From assembly GCA_947176375.1 (NCBI GenBank), contig CAMWQM010000002.1, positions 1 through 64,000 on the forward strand: DNA of 64,000 nt. Direction: 5' to 3'. The notes under the pieces are model-generated. The model worked only from the letters and a program-made list of their open reading frames with translations. It had not been told where the DNA came from and did not search any database. Source of the DNA: an uncultured Helicobacteraceae bacterium. Its GTDB lineage: Bacteria; Campylobacterota; Campylobacteria; Campylobacterales; Helicobacteraceae. The translations under genes and the position numbers were made by a program. This document shows positions 27,367 through 37,668 of the stretch, in pieces. Every line of letters begins with the position of its first letter. Within the stretch, counting starts at the first letter, position 1.

Positions 27367-28182
27367 ATGCAGTTTTTAAAGCTAAAGAGATTTAGCTCTT
27401 TTGGTGCGTATTTAAGCGATGAGGCAGGGGTTGAAGTCTTGCTTCCAAATAGATATATAAATAAATACGAGCATAAAATAGATTCGCTTGTATGGGTGTT
27501 TGTTTATACTGATAGTGAGGATAGGATAGTTAGTATAACTACCACGCCGAAGGCTTTTGTAAATGATATTGCCTCCCTTGAGGTTGTAAGTATAGAAAAG
27601 AATGGAATCTATCTTGATTTAGGGATTCCAAAGGATATTTTTATGCCTAGCAAGAACCCACATCACTATAAAATTAATCAAAAAGTTGTAGTTAAGATTC
27701 TGCTTGATAAGCAAAATAGGCTTATTGCAAGGGCAAACATTTCGGATTTTTTAAGCAAAGCAGTTAAAACAAGCAAAAATTTAGGAAATAAGAGTGTTAA
27801 GATTCTGCCATTTTTAAAAACTGATATTGGGCTAAATTGTGTTGTTAATGATAAATATTTTGGGATTATTCATAATAATGATTTAAATAGAAATTTAGAG
27901 ATTGGTGAGACTTGTAGAGCTTTTGTAAAAAAGATTAGAGCTGATGGGAAGCTCGATTTAGGGCTTAAAAATGATACTAATGCGAATGAGAGTTTAATTC
28001 TAGAGATACTTTTAAAAAATAATAATAGGCTAAACATTGACTTTGATTCAAGCCCAGAGTTAATAAAAAGCACTCTAAATATGAGTAAAAAAGCCTTTAA
28101 AGCTGCTACTTCAAGTCTAATAAAAGCCAAAAAAGTAGCATTTATAAAAGATGGAAATAAATTTATTTTGACTAAAAAATAA
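27367..28182 (+). CDS. S1-like RNA-binding protein (CvfB family)
   Basis: 271 residues, cytoplasmic. Tandem OB/S1-like domains (residues 1-60; FGAYLSDEAGVEVLLPNRYI; then EKNGIYLDLGIPKDIFMPSK and ADGKLDLGLKND) and a C-terminal winged-helix-like region (LNMSKKAFKAATSSLIKAKK). This matches CvfB, an RNA-binding regulator first described for virulence control in Staphylococcus. Its role here is inferred only from the family. Confidence 0.85.
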   Translation: MQFLKLKRFSSFGAYLSDEAGVEVLLPNRYINKYEHKIDSLVWVFVYTDSEDRIVSITTTPKAFVNDIASLEVVSIEKNGIYLDLGIPKDIFMPSKNPHHYKINQKVVVKILLDKQNRLIARANISDFLSKAVKTSKNLGNKSVKILPFLKTDIGLNCVVNDKYFGIIHNNDLNRNLEIGETCRAFVKKIRADGKLDLGLKNDTNANESLILEILLKNNNRLNIDFDSSPELIKSTLNMSKKAFKAATSSLIKAKKVAFIKDGNKFILTKK

Positions 28183-28339
28183 TTTAAATATTTGTTTAAA
28201 TTTAAATTAAAGCCTAAAATCTTACACTTAAGATGCTTAAACTCAAGATAAACTCTATGTTTTTAGGTGCTAAATTCTACACAATAAATAAAATCTAAAT
28301 TTTTTATGTTTTTATTTAGATTATTTTTAGATTTTGAGA

Positions 28340-28966
28340 TTAGTTATACAAGTTTTTAAAAGTTAGTGCTATGTCGCTATAATCCATCTCATTGCTTAAT
28401 TCTTTAGATTCTACATTTTGTTCTTTTGCATTTAGGGCATTATTTAGATTTGATAGCAACTTACTTATCTCCTCAATCTTCTCATTGCAATATATAGATA
28501 AATTATTTTCAATATAGTTTATCGGGTTAGCTATATTCAGACTAAATATATTTCCACTAACTACACAAGATAGATTTGTATCAAATAGCTCCACGCCTAA
28601 AAAAGTAGCATTGCTAATAATATATTTAATATTTGTTATATGTGCGTTTCTTTGGGTTTTTAGCACGAAGCTTTGCTCTTTATTTTCGCTTAACAGCTCA
28701 TCAATGTATTCAATTTTATCATTTAGATTCCGTATTTTTGACAGATTTAAACTCAATGCTTGAGCTGCTCCTATAAACTCATTTATACCTTTCATATTTT
28801 CTCCAAAATTGTGAATTTGTGTTTTTGTTAGTTTTGCTTTGGTAGCTTCTGTATTCTGTAATGCACTTTCTAAATCATTTTCTTCGATATGTTTTTTTAG
28901 TGTCTCTAATATGCTATTATTCAAACTAAACCCCTTGATATTTAAAATTATAGGGCTTTCAAGCAA
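28340..28966 (-). CDS. Flagellar FliS co-chaperone-like protein (HP1076-like)
   Basis: 208 residues, helical, no signal peptide. A flagellin-like stretch (NAHITNIKYIISNATFLGVE then LFDTNLSC) and the position next to csd4 match the H. pylori pair HP1075 (csd4) / HP1076, the latter known as a FliS-binding export co-chaperone. Sequence likeness alone is weak, so the call leans on gene order. It is divergent from csd4. If correct, it would help flagellin folding and export in the cytoplasm. Confidence 0.55.
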   Translation of the reverse strand: MLESPIILNIKGFSLNNSILETLKKHIEENDLESALQNTEATKAKLTKTQIHNFGENMKGINEFIGAAQALSLNLSKIRNLNDKIEYIDELLSENKEQSFVLKTQRNAHITNIKYIISNATFLGVELFDTNLSCVVSGNIFSLNIANPINYIENNLSIYCNEKIEEISKLLSNLNNALNAKEQNVESKELSNEMDYSDIALTFKNLYN

Positions 28967-28991
28967 GTTTCATTCCACTAAATTTATTTGC

Positions 28992-28997
28992 TATAAT
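28992..28997 (+). promoter_or_regulatory. Extended -10 (TTTGCTATAATT) for csd4
   Basis: Identical 12-base context to the element before the GNAT gene at 11671; 37 bases upstream of the TTG start of csd4. Confidence 0.6.
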
Positions 28998-29033
28998 TGC
29001 AATTTTTAACTATATTTATTTTGGTGGTTATTT

Positions 29034-30362
29034 TTGAAAAAATTATTATTTTTTATATTTTTAAACCTGCTTTATTCTCAACCTATCGATTTTAGCCTAT
29101 ATAAATTAGAATCTAAAAATCTCACAAATAAGCCTGTGCTACTTATAATGTCTGGAATTCAAGGTGATGAGCCTGGGGCATTTAATGCTACTTCAATTTT
29201 AATTAAATATTATAAAATCATTGATGGCAATGTCTGGGTAGTGCCAAATCTCAATCAATACAGCATTTTAAAAAATAATCGTGGAATTTATGGTGATATG
29301 AATAGAAAATTTGCTAATTTAGATTCTAGCGACCCAGACTATAAAATTATCCAAAATATAAAAAAATTAATTTTAGATGAAAATGTCGGAAGTATTTTGC
29401 ATTTGCACGATGGAAGCGGATTTTATCGTGATAAATATATAAGCAATTTGCTAAATCAAAATCGCTGGGGAAATTGCTCAATAATCGACCAAAATAGCCT
29501 GCTAGAATACAATGACTTAAATAATAATATTTCAAATATCGTAAATCATATAAATGAGAATCTATTAAATGAGATTCACCGCTTTCATGTGCGAAATACA
29601 AATACAGCAAATGGTGATAGCGAGCAGCTAAAGAGTCTAACTTATTTTGCTACTTTAAATAAAAAGTTAGCTTATGCAAGTGAGGCATCAAAAAGTCTGC
29701 CATTAGGCGAGAGAGTGTATTATCACTTGCTTGCGATTGAAGGAATGCTAAAATTAATGAATATTGAGTTTAAAAGAGATTTTACGCTGGATATAAAAAG
29801 CATTAATAATCTAATTAATGATAAAAACACAAATATCGTTATAAATGATATTATAGAACTACCACTTTATAATATAAAGCCACATTTAAACTATTTCCCA
29901 ATTCCAAAGGAAAATCTAAAATTTTATTCAAATACGCCTATTGTATGGCTTTTTAAAGATGATAAAAATTTTAGAATCAAAAATGGAAATAAGAATCTAG
30001 TCTCTCTAAAACCATTATTTATAGAGTTTGATGATAGTTTGAAAAATATCACATTAGATATTGATAATAGTGAAATCGAAGTGCCAATAGGAACGATAAT
30101 AAAAGCAAAAAATAGCTTTAAAATCACAAATCTTCCTTATCGTGTAAATGTGATAGGATTCCAACAAAGTGGGCTAAATAGCGAAGTAGATGTAGAGATT
30201 AAACGAAGCGATTTGCTAAATAAATTTGCGATTGATAAGAATAATACGAAATTTAGAGTGGAGTTCTACAAGCAAGAAAAAAACAAAAAAGATGAATTTG
30301 CAGGTATGATAATCATTGATTTTAGTGAGACAAATAAAGACGATACGCAAAAACTTCACTAA
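29034..30362 (+). CDS. csd4: Peptidoglycan DL-carboxypeptidase Csd4/Pgp1 (cell shape)
   Basis: Periplasmic zinc carboxypeptidase (M14-like) that trims peptidoglycan tripeptide to dipeptide and so sets helical cell shape in H. pylori (Csd4) and C. jejuni (Pgp1). 442 residues, like Csd4 (438). Signal peptide MKKLLFFIFLNLLYSQ. Zinc ligands: Q43 and E46 in GIQGDEPG, the unusual Gln being a Csd4 hallmark, and a His in ILHLHDG (H125). Downstream EASKSLPLGERVYYHLLAIE fits the catalytic domain end, and the rest is accessory beta domains. The start is TTG 29034; no better ATG matches the signal peptide. Confidence 0.9.
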   Translation: MKKLLFFIFLNLLYSQPIDFSLYKLESKNLTNKPVLLIMSGIQGDEPGAFNATSILIKYYKIIDGNVWVVPNLNQYSILKNNRGIYGDMNRKFANLDSSDPDYKIIQNIKKLILDENVGSILHLHDGSGFYRDKYISNLLNQNRWGNCSIIDQNSLLEYNDLNNNISNIVNHINENLLNEIHRFHVRNTNTANGDSEQLKSLTYFATLNKKLAYASEASKSLPLGERVYYHLLAIEGMLKLMNIEFKRDFTLDIKSINNLINDKNTNIVINDIIELPLYNIKPHLNYFPIPKENLKFYSNTPIVWLFKDDKNFRIKNGNKNLVSLKPLFIEFDDSLKNITLDIDNSEIEVPIGTIIKAKNSFKITNLPYRVNVIGFQQSGLNSEVDVEIKRSDLLNKFAIDKNNTKFRVEFYKQEKNKKDEFAGMIIIDFSETNKDDTQKLH

Positions 30363-30511
30363 AAGATTTGAATAACATAGCAAATTAATATTTGCTTAAT
30401 TTTTTATTTAAGATTATAAGGCAAATTTCTAGCTAAAAAATTAATATTTATCAACATTAGGATAATATTTTATTATAATATTACCTTTTTTAACCCAATA
30501 TAAGGAAAAAT

Positions 30512-30895
30512 ATGAAATATGATGAGATAAATAGTCAATCTATTGATAAACTAATGGATATTTTTTATAACAAAATTAGAGCGGATAAAAGCGAGCTTGG
30601 TGAGATTTTTAATAATAAAGTTGGAAGAAGTGATGATGCTTGGGTGGTACATAAAGCTAAAATCGCAAGATTTTGGCGCTCAATGCTACTAGGTGAGCCT
30701 TGCTATGATGGGCAACCGATGAAAGCACATATCGATTTACCACCATTTCCAAAAGAGCTTTTTAATACTTGGTTAGAAATATTTTATGAAAGTTTAGATT
30801 TAGTATTCAATGAGAAACCCAGAAATTTTATTTTTCAAAGAGCAGAGGGAATTGCCAAGCGATTTAAATATATGATTTATGAAGTAAAACATTAA
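30512..30895 (+). CDS. Group III truncated haemoglobin
   Basis: 127 residues, the size of C. jejuni Ctb. Small 2-on-2 globin that binds haem and O2/NO in the cytoplasm. Motifs: SIDKLMDIFYNKIRAD, WVVHKAKIARFWRSMLLG (distal region), YDGQPMKAHIDLPPFP with the proximal His, FNTWLEIFYESLD. The proposed role in oxygen or nitric oxide handling comes from Ctb. TATAAT at 30474 and AAGG before the ATG. Stand-alone. Confidence 0.93.
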   Translation: MKYDEINSQSIDKLMDIFYNKIRADKSELGEIFNNKVGRSDDAWVVHKAKIARFWRSMLLGEPCYDGQPMKAHIDLPPFPKELFNTWLEIFYESLDLVFNEKPRNFIFQRAEGIAKRFKYMIYEVKH

Positions 30896-31703
30896 ATATT
30901 TTTGTGCAGATTTTTTATTTTAGATAAAAATCTGCTTATTTGGGATTTGTATAAATATTAGCAAATAGCGATATAATCATAATAAGAACAAATAAAAACT
31001 ATGTTTAAAACTAATATTAAATCTAAAACTTATTGCATTCATAAATTAAGTAAGCTAAACTAATATTCTCTCTTAATTCTTGCTCTTACATACTAAAAAC
31101 ACATATAAATTTTTCAAGCTAAAGCTTTTTTATGTTTTTAATAGTATTGCTATATGATTTATGCAATCTTTGTTTATTTTATTATCTGTGAATAGAATTT
31201 AAAAATTAATTTAAATTATGTAATTTCATAACATTTATCTCTTTGTCTTGCATTTAAATCTATTCTATGGATATTAGTAAAACCATTAAAAAACTATCTA
31301 AATAATTTAAATATTTCCTGCTGCTAGTATTTCTTTTGATTTTCAGCCAAATAGATATAGCAAATATATCACTACTATCTTATAATTGACTAATAAATCC
31401 AAATTTACACCATTATTTATAATGCATATTTTTATGCGAAGCCTCTAATACACTCCACTAAATTTAACAAAGAACAATCAAACTATCCACCTAGAATTGC
31501 TCTATTGCCATCATATATACCAAATTAATTTATAAGCAACCTGATATACCAAGCATAAAACCATATAAAAAAATCAAGATTTTTCTGTAATTTTTAGAAT
31601 CTACTCTAATATATTTTCTAAATCATTATGCAAAACATAAGCCTAATTTTTAAAAAATTAATGTTAAAATCTAGCTTTTCAAAATATTTCTAAAGGCAAA
31701 AAA
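30896..31703. other. Intergenic stretch, no gene seen
   Basis: About 800 AT-rich bases with frequent stops on both strands. I find no recognisable peptide remnant, tRNA or structured RNA. Only the part next to 31704 (TAAAGGCAAAAAA) is likely functional, as the mqnE ribosome-binding site. Confidence 0.5.
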
Positions 31704-32747
31704 GTGATAGATGAAAATGATTTGAGTGTTAGCAATTTAGTTAAGCTTTATGATTGCAATTTGTTTGAGCTAGGGGAGAGAGCTGATGAAATTAGGCAGA
31801 ATCTTCATCAAAAAAAAGTATATTTTAACCTAAACAAACACATAAATCCTAGTAATATTTGTGCAGATATTTGCAAATTCTGTGCATTTTCAGCACATAG
31901 AAAGAATCCAAATCCTTATGAAATGACTAAAGATGAAATTATCTTTGAGGCGCAAAAGGCTTATGCAAATGGCGCAATGGAGTTTCACATAGTTAGCTCT
32001 CATAATCCAAATTACAAATATGAGTGGTATTTTGATATTTTTAAGACGTTAAAAGATAATTTTAAAGATATTCATATTAAGGCAATGACTGCGGCAGAAG
32101 TGGATTTTTTGCATAGAAAATTTAATAAATCTTATAAGCAAATATTAGAGGATATGGTGGAATCTGGTGTAGATTCTATGCCTGGAGGTGGTGCAGAAAT
32201 ATTTGATGAGGAGATTAGAAATCACATTTGCAAAGGTAAGGTTAGCTCACAAAATTGGCTAGAAATCCACCAAATATGGCATAGTATGGGTAAGAAAAGT
32301 AATGCAACGATGCTTTTTGGACATATTGAAAAAAGAGAGCATAGAATCGCTCATATGCTAAAGATTAGAGAGCTTCAAGAGCAAAGCGGTGGATTTAATG
32401 CTTTTATACCGCTACTTTATCAAAAGCAAAATAATTTTTTAGATGTTAAGGATTTTCCTAGCGGGATTGAGATTCTAAAAACTATTGCAATTAGCAGGAT
32501 AGTTTTGTCAAATGTCCCAAATATTAAGGCTTATTGGGCGACTTTAGGGCTAAATCTTGCGATGGTGGCACAAGAATTTGGTGCAAATGATATTGATGGT
32601 ACAATAGAAAGGGAGAATATACAAAGTGCTGGCGGTGCAAACAGCAAAAAAGGCTTAAGCAAAGAGATGCTTATATCTCAAATCAAAGATGCGGGATTTG
32701 TCCCTGTGTTACGAGATAGTTTGTATAATGAGTTAGAATCTTTTTAG
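31704..32747 (+). CDS. mqnE: Aminofutalosine synthase MqnE
   Basis: Radical SAM enzyme of the futalosine menaquinone pathway, 347 residues. The cluster ligands are in ICADICKFCAFSAHRKNP (CxxxCxxC). Also seen: GAMEFHIVSSHNP, KAMTAAEVDF, SMPGGGAEIFDEEIR and SNATMLFGHIEKREHR, typical of MqnE. The start is GTG 31704 after AAAGGC. The last codons and TAG stop form one arm of a terminator-like hairpin. Menaquinone is the sole quinone expected in such organisms. Confidence 0.95.
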   Translation: MIDENDLSVSNLVKLYDCNLFELGERADEIRQNLHQKKVYFNLNKHINPSNICADICKFCAFSAHRKNPNPYEMTKDEIIFEAQKAYANGAMEFHIVSSHNPNYKYEWYFDIFKTLKDNFKDIHIKAMTAAEVDFLHRKFNKSYKQILEDMVESGVDSMPGGGAEIFDEEIRNHICKGKVSSQNWLEIHQIWHSMGKKSNATMLFGHIEKREHRIAHMLKIRELQEQSGGFNAFIPLLYQKQNNFLDVKDFPSGIEILKTIAISRIVLSNVPNIKAYWATLGLNLAMVAQEFGANDIDGTIERENIQSAGGANSKKGLSKEMLISQIKDAGFVPVLRDSLYNELESF

Positions 32748-32754
32748 ATTCTAA
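32733..32754 (+). terminator. Terminator overlapping the mqnE stop, made of inverted TAGATTCT motifs
   Basis: TTAGAATCT (32733-32741), loop TTTT, AGATTCTAA (32746-32754), then TTTTG. The mqnE TAG stop (32745-32747) lies at the loop/stem boundary, so the gene's last codons encode the left arm. Confidence 0.6.
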
Positions 32755-32766
32755 TTTTGTAAAATA

Positions 32767-33918
32767 ATGCGAAAGTTTTTTTGGCTTAATCTTTTAGTTG
32801 TTCTTATTGTATCTATTAATTTAAGGGCGCCTATCACACTTATTGGTCCTCTCATTGAAGAAATAAAAATTGTTTATAATATAAATTCCGCTGTGGCTGG
32901 ATTCCTCACAACTTTGCCATTAATTGTTTTTGGTTTTATGTCGTTTGTGGTGGCTTATTTTTCACCCATTCGTGCAATGCTTTTTGGAATGATTTTGATT
33001 TTTATAGTAGAGATTGTTAGAAGCTATGTTGGGAGTGTGGGGCTATTTGTAGGAAGTGTGATGTTAGGCAGTGGCATTGCGATTGCTAATGTGCTTATGC
33101 CCAGCTTTATTAAGGCGAAGTTTCCAAATGAGATTCCAAAGATTATGGGAATTTATAGTCTTTCTTTAAATCTCTCTACAATTATTGGCATATTTTTAGC
33201 ATTGCCTTTGCTAAATCTTATTGGGCTTAAAAATGCTATGGCATTTTTTGGCATTTTTGGCATTTTTGCGATTTTTGTTTATATCCCGCAAATGAAAAAT
33301 GGTAGGATTAAGCGTAAAAAGAAAAATTTAAATAGTGAAGTAAAAATTCTCTCCAACCTAACTGCACTAAAAATCACTATTCTAATGGGGCTTCAGAGTT
33401 TTATATTTTATAGCATAATTACTTGGCTTCCTACAATAATTTTGCAAAATGGCTATGAAATAGAATTTGGCTCAAATATGTTGCTATTATCACAAATTAT
33501 AGCTATTCCTATGGCATTTTTAGCTCCTTTTATTTTAGGCAAGTTAAAAGATGATAGCCAAACTATCTATCTAGCCATACTATTTTTAATGTATGCTTTG
33601 GGGCTTTTATGCTTGCTTTTAAGCACAAATATTTATGTGATAATTCTTGCTTGTATTATTCTTGGATTTCCTATGGGTGGGGCATTTGGTATTGCGATTT
33701 TATTTATCACAATAAAAAGTAGTAATATTAATGTAAGCTCCAAACTCTCTTCTATCTCTCAAGGATTTGGCTACTTAATAGCCGCTCCAGCTCCCGCTAT
33801 CATAGGCTTTTTATATGATTATTTTAATAGTTTTGCTCCTGCTATCATTTTGCTTCTTATTGCTTCTTTTATTCTAAATTTATTTGGAATCTTAACACAT
33901 AAAAGCAGGGCAATCTAG
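32767..33918 (+). CDS. MFS transporter, CynX/NimT-like
   Basis: 383 residues with about twelve membrane segments. The N-terminus LRAPITLIGPLIEEIK and AVAGFLTTLPLIVFG match the CynX/NimT branch of the major facilitator superfamily (cyanate or nitroimidazole-related carriers), as do GSGIAIANVLMPSFIKAKFP and GFPMGGAFGIAIL. Actual substrate unknown. It begins 19 bases after mqnE, across a terminator-like hairpin. Confidence 0.88.
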   Translation: MRKFFWLNLLVVLIVSINLRAPITLIGPLIEEIKIVYNINSAVAGFLTTLPLIVFGFMSFVVAYFSPIRAMLFGMILIFIVEIVRSYVGSVGLFVGSVMLGSGIAIANVLMPSFIKAKFPNEIPKIMGIYSLSLNLSTIIGIFLALPLLNLIGLKNAMAFFGIFGIFAIFVYIPQMKNGRIKRKKKNLNSEVKILSNLTALKITILMGLQSFIFYSIITWLPTIILQNGYEIEFGSNMLLLSQIIAIPMAFLAPFILGKLKDDSQTIYLAILFLMYALGLLCLLLSTNIYVIILACIILGFPMGGAFGIAILFITIKSSNINVSSKLSSISQGFGYLIAAPAPAIIGFLYDYFNSFAPAIILLLIASFILNLFGILTHKSRAI

Positions 33919-34080
33919 CTAGATTCTCCTTTCCTCACGAAAAATTAGCTTTTAAAATATAAAATAAATAGAATCTATCTTTGAAAATAGCAAGACATAT
34001 TTGTATAAATTTGCTATGAATGCGATTTTAATGAGGTTCTAGTTTGGAAACTAATTGAGATTAAAATTTTGAATCTAAAT

Positions 34081-37000
34081 TTAAGATTCCACACTAGAGC
34101 TAACCTCATCTACCAAATACGCAATATGTTGCCACGAAAGAGAACTATACTCATTTAGCCCAATTTCACAGGTAGATGAGGTGCTAAAGCCTCTTTTGAT
34201 ATTTTTATCTTTGTAAAAAGATTCTAAATTTTTTAGTGCATTGTTATTTAGCTCTGGGGTAAAAAAGCCCTTATACCCTGCAAATCCACAGCAATATAGA
34301 CTATTATCAACTACTACTTTTCCTTTTGTGCAGGATTCTGCGAGAGTTAATAAATCAGTGCTAAAATTATTCTTTTTTAGCGCACACATTGTATAAAGCG
34401 CTATATCCTCATTTATAGGGCTAAAAGTGAGCCTATCTTTTAGTTCTTTTTGCAAATAGATTGCTAAATCATAGATTTTAAGTTTGGAATCTTTTAGATA
34501 TTTAAATAAGTGCATAGAACAAGCGCTATGGTCTAACACAATAGGAAATTCGCCATTTAAACTAGATTCTATTAAACATTTTTTTACTTGTTTTAGATTT
34601 TCTTGCATTAAATCTTCATAATTCACAAATGCCTTACCACAGCATAGATTCTCTATATTTTTTGGGAAAATCACATTTATATTTGCTTTTTTGGCGATAG
34701 ATAAAAAGATCTCTTGCAAGCTTCGCATATCTTTTAGGTTTTTACTAGATGAATTTAAGCTAAAATTATTACTACTTGGGGCAAAAGTCCTGTTTATACA
34801 AGTGCTAAAATATACCACACTTGTTGCCCCATTCTTACTAGATTTTGCTTTGTTTATTATAAGATTATCTTTGGTATCTATCTTATTTAAAGAATTTATA
34901 GTAGGGTTTTGAGCTTGATTTGCACTAGTTTTTGTGCTTTCATTAGCATTATCTACAGATTTATTAATCTTAAATTTATTCGCATTTGGGAGATTTAGCG
35001 GGATAAATGGGATTGTTGAGCTTATTTTTCTCATTTTAAGCGAAGTTTTAGATACAAAATTCACTCCAAAAGCATTTGTAAGCCTCAAACCAAACCTTGC
35101 ATTTTTAAGAAAAAATCCCATATTTTTTATAATAAATTTTGCTATATTCTTATCTTTTTGCCTTTGTTTTCTTAAGTTTAGCGCAATATTTGCAGTATCT
35201 ATTTCAAGCGGACACAAGGTCGAACACATCGAGCAAGTAGCACAGGTAACATCCCCGCTATATTCGTATTCTTTTTGCATTTGTTTATATAGAGTATTAG
35301 AATCTTGTGTATTTAGATTCTTAAGCCTTTGCATTTCTCTAATAGAAACAATCCTTTGCCTAGGTGTTAGCGTTAGAAAATTGCTAGGACAAGCCTTTTC
35401 ACAGAATCCACACTCCATACATTTATCTATAAAATCATCAATTTTTGTCATTTCTTTTAGATTTTTAGTGTGAATATTTGGGTCTTTAGTGATGATTACA
35501 TCTGGGTTTAGGAGGTTTTCTTTATCAAAAATTTCTTTAATCTTACAATTTATTTGATATGCTTTTTGTCCCCACTCAATCTCTACAAATGGAGCAACCA
35601 TTCGCCCTGTGCCGTGCTCTGCTTTAATGCTTCCGCCAAAGTTTGAGACACCTTTTGCCATATCACTAACTAGATTTTCAAAATTCTCTCGCTCAAAGCT
35701 ATCATTTAAATTTGGAGTTATGATAAAGTGAATATTCCCGCTTAATGCGTGTCCAAAGATTATGCCATTATTTTCAAAATCATATTTTTTAAAAAGATTT
35801 TGGATAAATTCCACACCCTGCGCAAATTTCTCAATCTCAAAGCAAACATCTTCAGTGATTACTGAAGTCCCCTCTCGCCTATTTGAAGAGGCAATAGGAA
35901 GCAAGCCTTTGCGAATTTTCCACCATTTGCTAAATTCGCTCTCGTCTTTGCTGTATTGTGGAGGGAAAACTAGGTTCGTCTGTTTTAAGGAATCTTGAAT
36001 TTTAGCAAGATTTTTTTCTAGCACACTTAAATCATTGCTTTGTGTTTGGATTAGAATACAGGCATTATCCCTTCTAATTTTCTTTATTATGCTAGGAAGT
36101 CCATCTATATTTTGCACACTTTTTAGTGAGTAGTAGTCCATAACCTCCGCACTTGAAATGATTTCATCATTTTTTGCTAGGATTTGGATAGCCTTTGATG
36201 CCTCTTTCATATTTTCATAAAAGAGCAATCCACAAGCCTTGTGTCTCTCATCATCTACACTCTCTAGCTCTACATTTGAGATAAAGCCAAGCGTTCCCTC
36301 ACTACCTACAAACAAATGATTTAAAATATCAATAATATTCTCAAAGTCAAGCAGGGCATTTAGGCTATATCCAGTGGTATTTTTGATTTTGTATTTTTTT
36401 CTAATTAAATTGCTTAATTCATTATCACCTATTATCTCCTCTCTCAAGGTTAGAATCTTATCTATCAAATCTTTGTGGCTATATAAAAAGGAATTTACAC
36501 TTTCTTTAGAGCCTGTATCAAGCAAAGTGCCATCGCCAAGAATTACACGAATAGATTTAATTGTGGAGTAGCTATTTTGCCTCACTCCACAGCACATTCC
36601 ACTTGAATTATTAGAGACGATTCCGCCAATGGATGCCATTGTGATAGTTGCTGGGTCTGGTCCTATTTTTTTGCCAAGATTTTTTAGTGCTTCATTTGCA
36701 TCACTGCCAATTACCCCACAGCCCAGCTTTATGCTATGCTTTTTAATATCAATATTTTTAAATCCAATAGTGGTGATTACCAAAATACTATCACTTAGTG
36801 CCTGTCCGCTAAGTGAACTCCCATATGCACGAAAAGTAAGTGGTAGCTTAAACTTTCTGCTTAAAGCTAAAACTTTCATCACTTCACTTTCATTTATCGC
36901 ACGAATTACGATTTTTGGGATATATCGATAGCACGAAGCATCACTCCCAAGAGCAAATCTGTATAAATAGCTATTATAGATTCTAGAGCCAAAGATTGCC

Positions 37001-37188
37001 TTTGCCTCATCGTAAAATTGCTTGTAGGCGGAATCTAAATTAGATTCTATCTTGTTAGACTCTGCCTCTTTGAATTCTGTTTTGTTATGATTTATGGAAT
37101 TTTGTGAATCTTTAGAATCCTGTGAGCTTGTAGAGATTGTTAAAGCTGTGGAATCTTTCAAATTTCTATCTTCTTTGTTTTGGCTCAT
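34081..37188 (-). CDS. D-lactate dehydrogenase, FAD- and Fe-S-binding (Dld, HP1222-like)
   Basis: Respiratory flavoprotein oxidising D-lactate or a related 2-hydroxy acid, passing electrons to quinone at the inner membrane. 1035 residues, longer than the H. pylori homologue (about 948). The N-terminal FAD domain has TFRAYGSSLSGQA, GPDPATITMASIGGIVSNNS and VGSEGTLGF; the middle has AEHGTGRMVAPFVE. Two [4Fe-4S] motifs follow: CMECGFCEKACPSNF and CATCSMCSTLCP. The C-terminal CCG-type domain includes ENLCCGKAF and YCCGFAG. Extra length lies in an Asn/Ser/Lys-rich insert (about 735-790) and a Ser-rich head. Stand-alone gene. Confidence 0.88.
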   Translation of the reverse strand: MSQNKEDRNLKDSTALTISTSSQDSKDSQNSINHNKTEFKEAESNKIESNLDSAYKQFYDEAKAIFGSRIYNSYLYRFALGSDASCYRYIPKIVIRAINESEVMKVLALSRKFKLPLTFRAYGSSLSGQALSDSILVITTIGFKNIDIKKHSIKLGCGVIGSDANEALKNLGKKIGPDPATITMASIGGIVSNNSSGMCCGVRQNSYSTIKSIRVILGDGTLLDTGSKESVNSFLYSHKDLIDKILTLREEIIGDNELSNLIRKKYKIKNTTGYSLNALLDFENIIDILNHLFVGSEGTLGFISNVELESVDDERHKACGLLFYENMKEASKAIQILAKNDEIISSAEVMDYYSLKSVQNIDGLPSIIKKIRRDNACILIQTQSNDLSVLEKNLAKIQDSLKQTNLVFPPQYSKDESEFSKWWKIRKGLLPIASSNRREGTSVITEDVCFEIEKFAQGVEFIQNLFKKYDFENNGIIFGHALSGNIHFIITPNLNDSFERENFENLVSDMAKGVSNFGGSIKAEHGTGRMVAPFVEIEWGQKAYQINCKIKEIFDKENLLNPDVIITKDPNIHTKNLKEMTKIDDFIDKCMECGFCEKACPSNFLTLTPRQRIVSIREMQRLKNLNTQDSNTLYKQMQKEYEYSGDVTCATCSMCSTLCPLEIDTANIALNLRKQRQKDKNIAKFIIKNMGFFLKNARFGLRLTNAFGVNFVSKTSLKMRKISSTIPFIPLNLPNANKFKINKSVDNANESTKTSANQAQNPTINSLNKIDTKDNLIINKAKSSKNGATSVVYFSTCINRTFAPSSNNFSLNSSSKNLKDMRSLQEIFLSIAKKANINVIFPKNIENLCCGKAFVNYEDLMQENLKQVKKCLIESSLNGEFPIVLDHSACSMHLFKYLKDSKLKIYDLAIYLQKELKDRLTFSPINEDIALYTMCALKKNNFSTDLLTLAESCTKGKVVVDNSLYCCGFAGYKGFFTPELNNNALKNLESFYKDKNIKRGFSTSSTCEIGLNEYSSLSWQHIAYLVDEVSSSVES

Positions 37189-37668
37189 TTTTCCCTCCTA
37201 TTGATTATATAAATGATAATTGAATGTAGCCCAAGCATTCTAGCAAATTACTTTGAAATTAAGATTATCTAAATTTTAAATTTTAGCTTATTTAGATTCC
37301 AAAATATAAGCTTGAAATCCCAAAATCTTTTATCCTTTTAGGATTCCTAATATATACTGATTTTAAATGTTTAAGTTTGGTTATTTTTAAGATTTTATGT
37401 TAGATTTTGAAGTAGAGTTTAATTTGTAATTTAGATTCCATTTTATAAAATCTAATAAAAATGTCGCTAGATATTATATAACTTTGATTTTAGATTCTGT
37501 GTTTTGCAAATCTATACAAATTTATATTAGATTTATTGCCATATTCACATTATAAATTATCTAAATTTTTGCAATTTGAAGTTCCTAGCTCTCATTTTAT
37601 TTTTTATATCTTTAGAATTAGATTCTAGATGTCTATCCATCTTTAGTTTAAATTTGCTTTTTTTATTT
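37189..37668. other. Intergenic stretch, no gene seen
   Basis: About 480 AT-rich bases with several TAGATTC copies and no readable gene. Probably holds the promoter of the D-lactate dehydrogenase near 37200 and the 3' region of rny. Confidence 0.5.

Noticed and set aside
34691-35473. Long plus-strand frames within the D-lactate dehydrogenase region
   Set aside because: They are antisense to the conserved Fe-S and flavin domains and show no family motifs.
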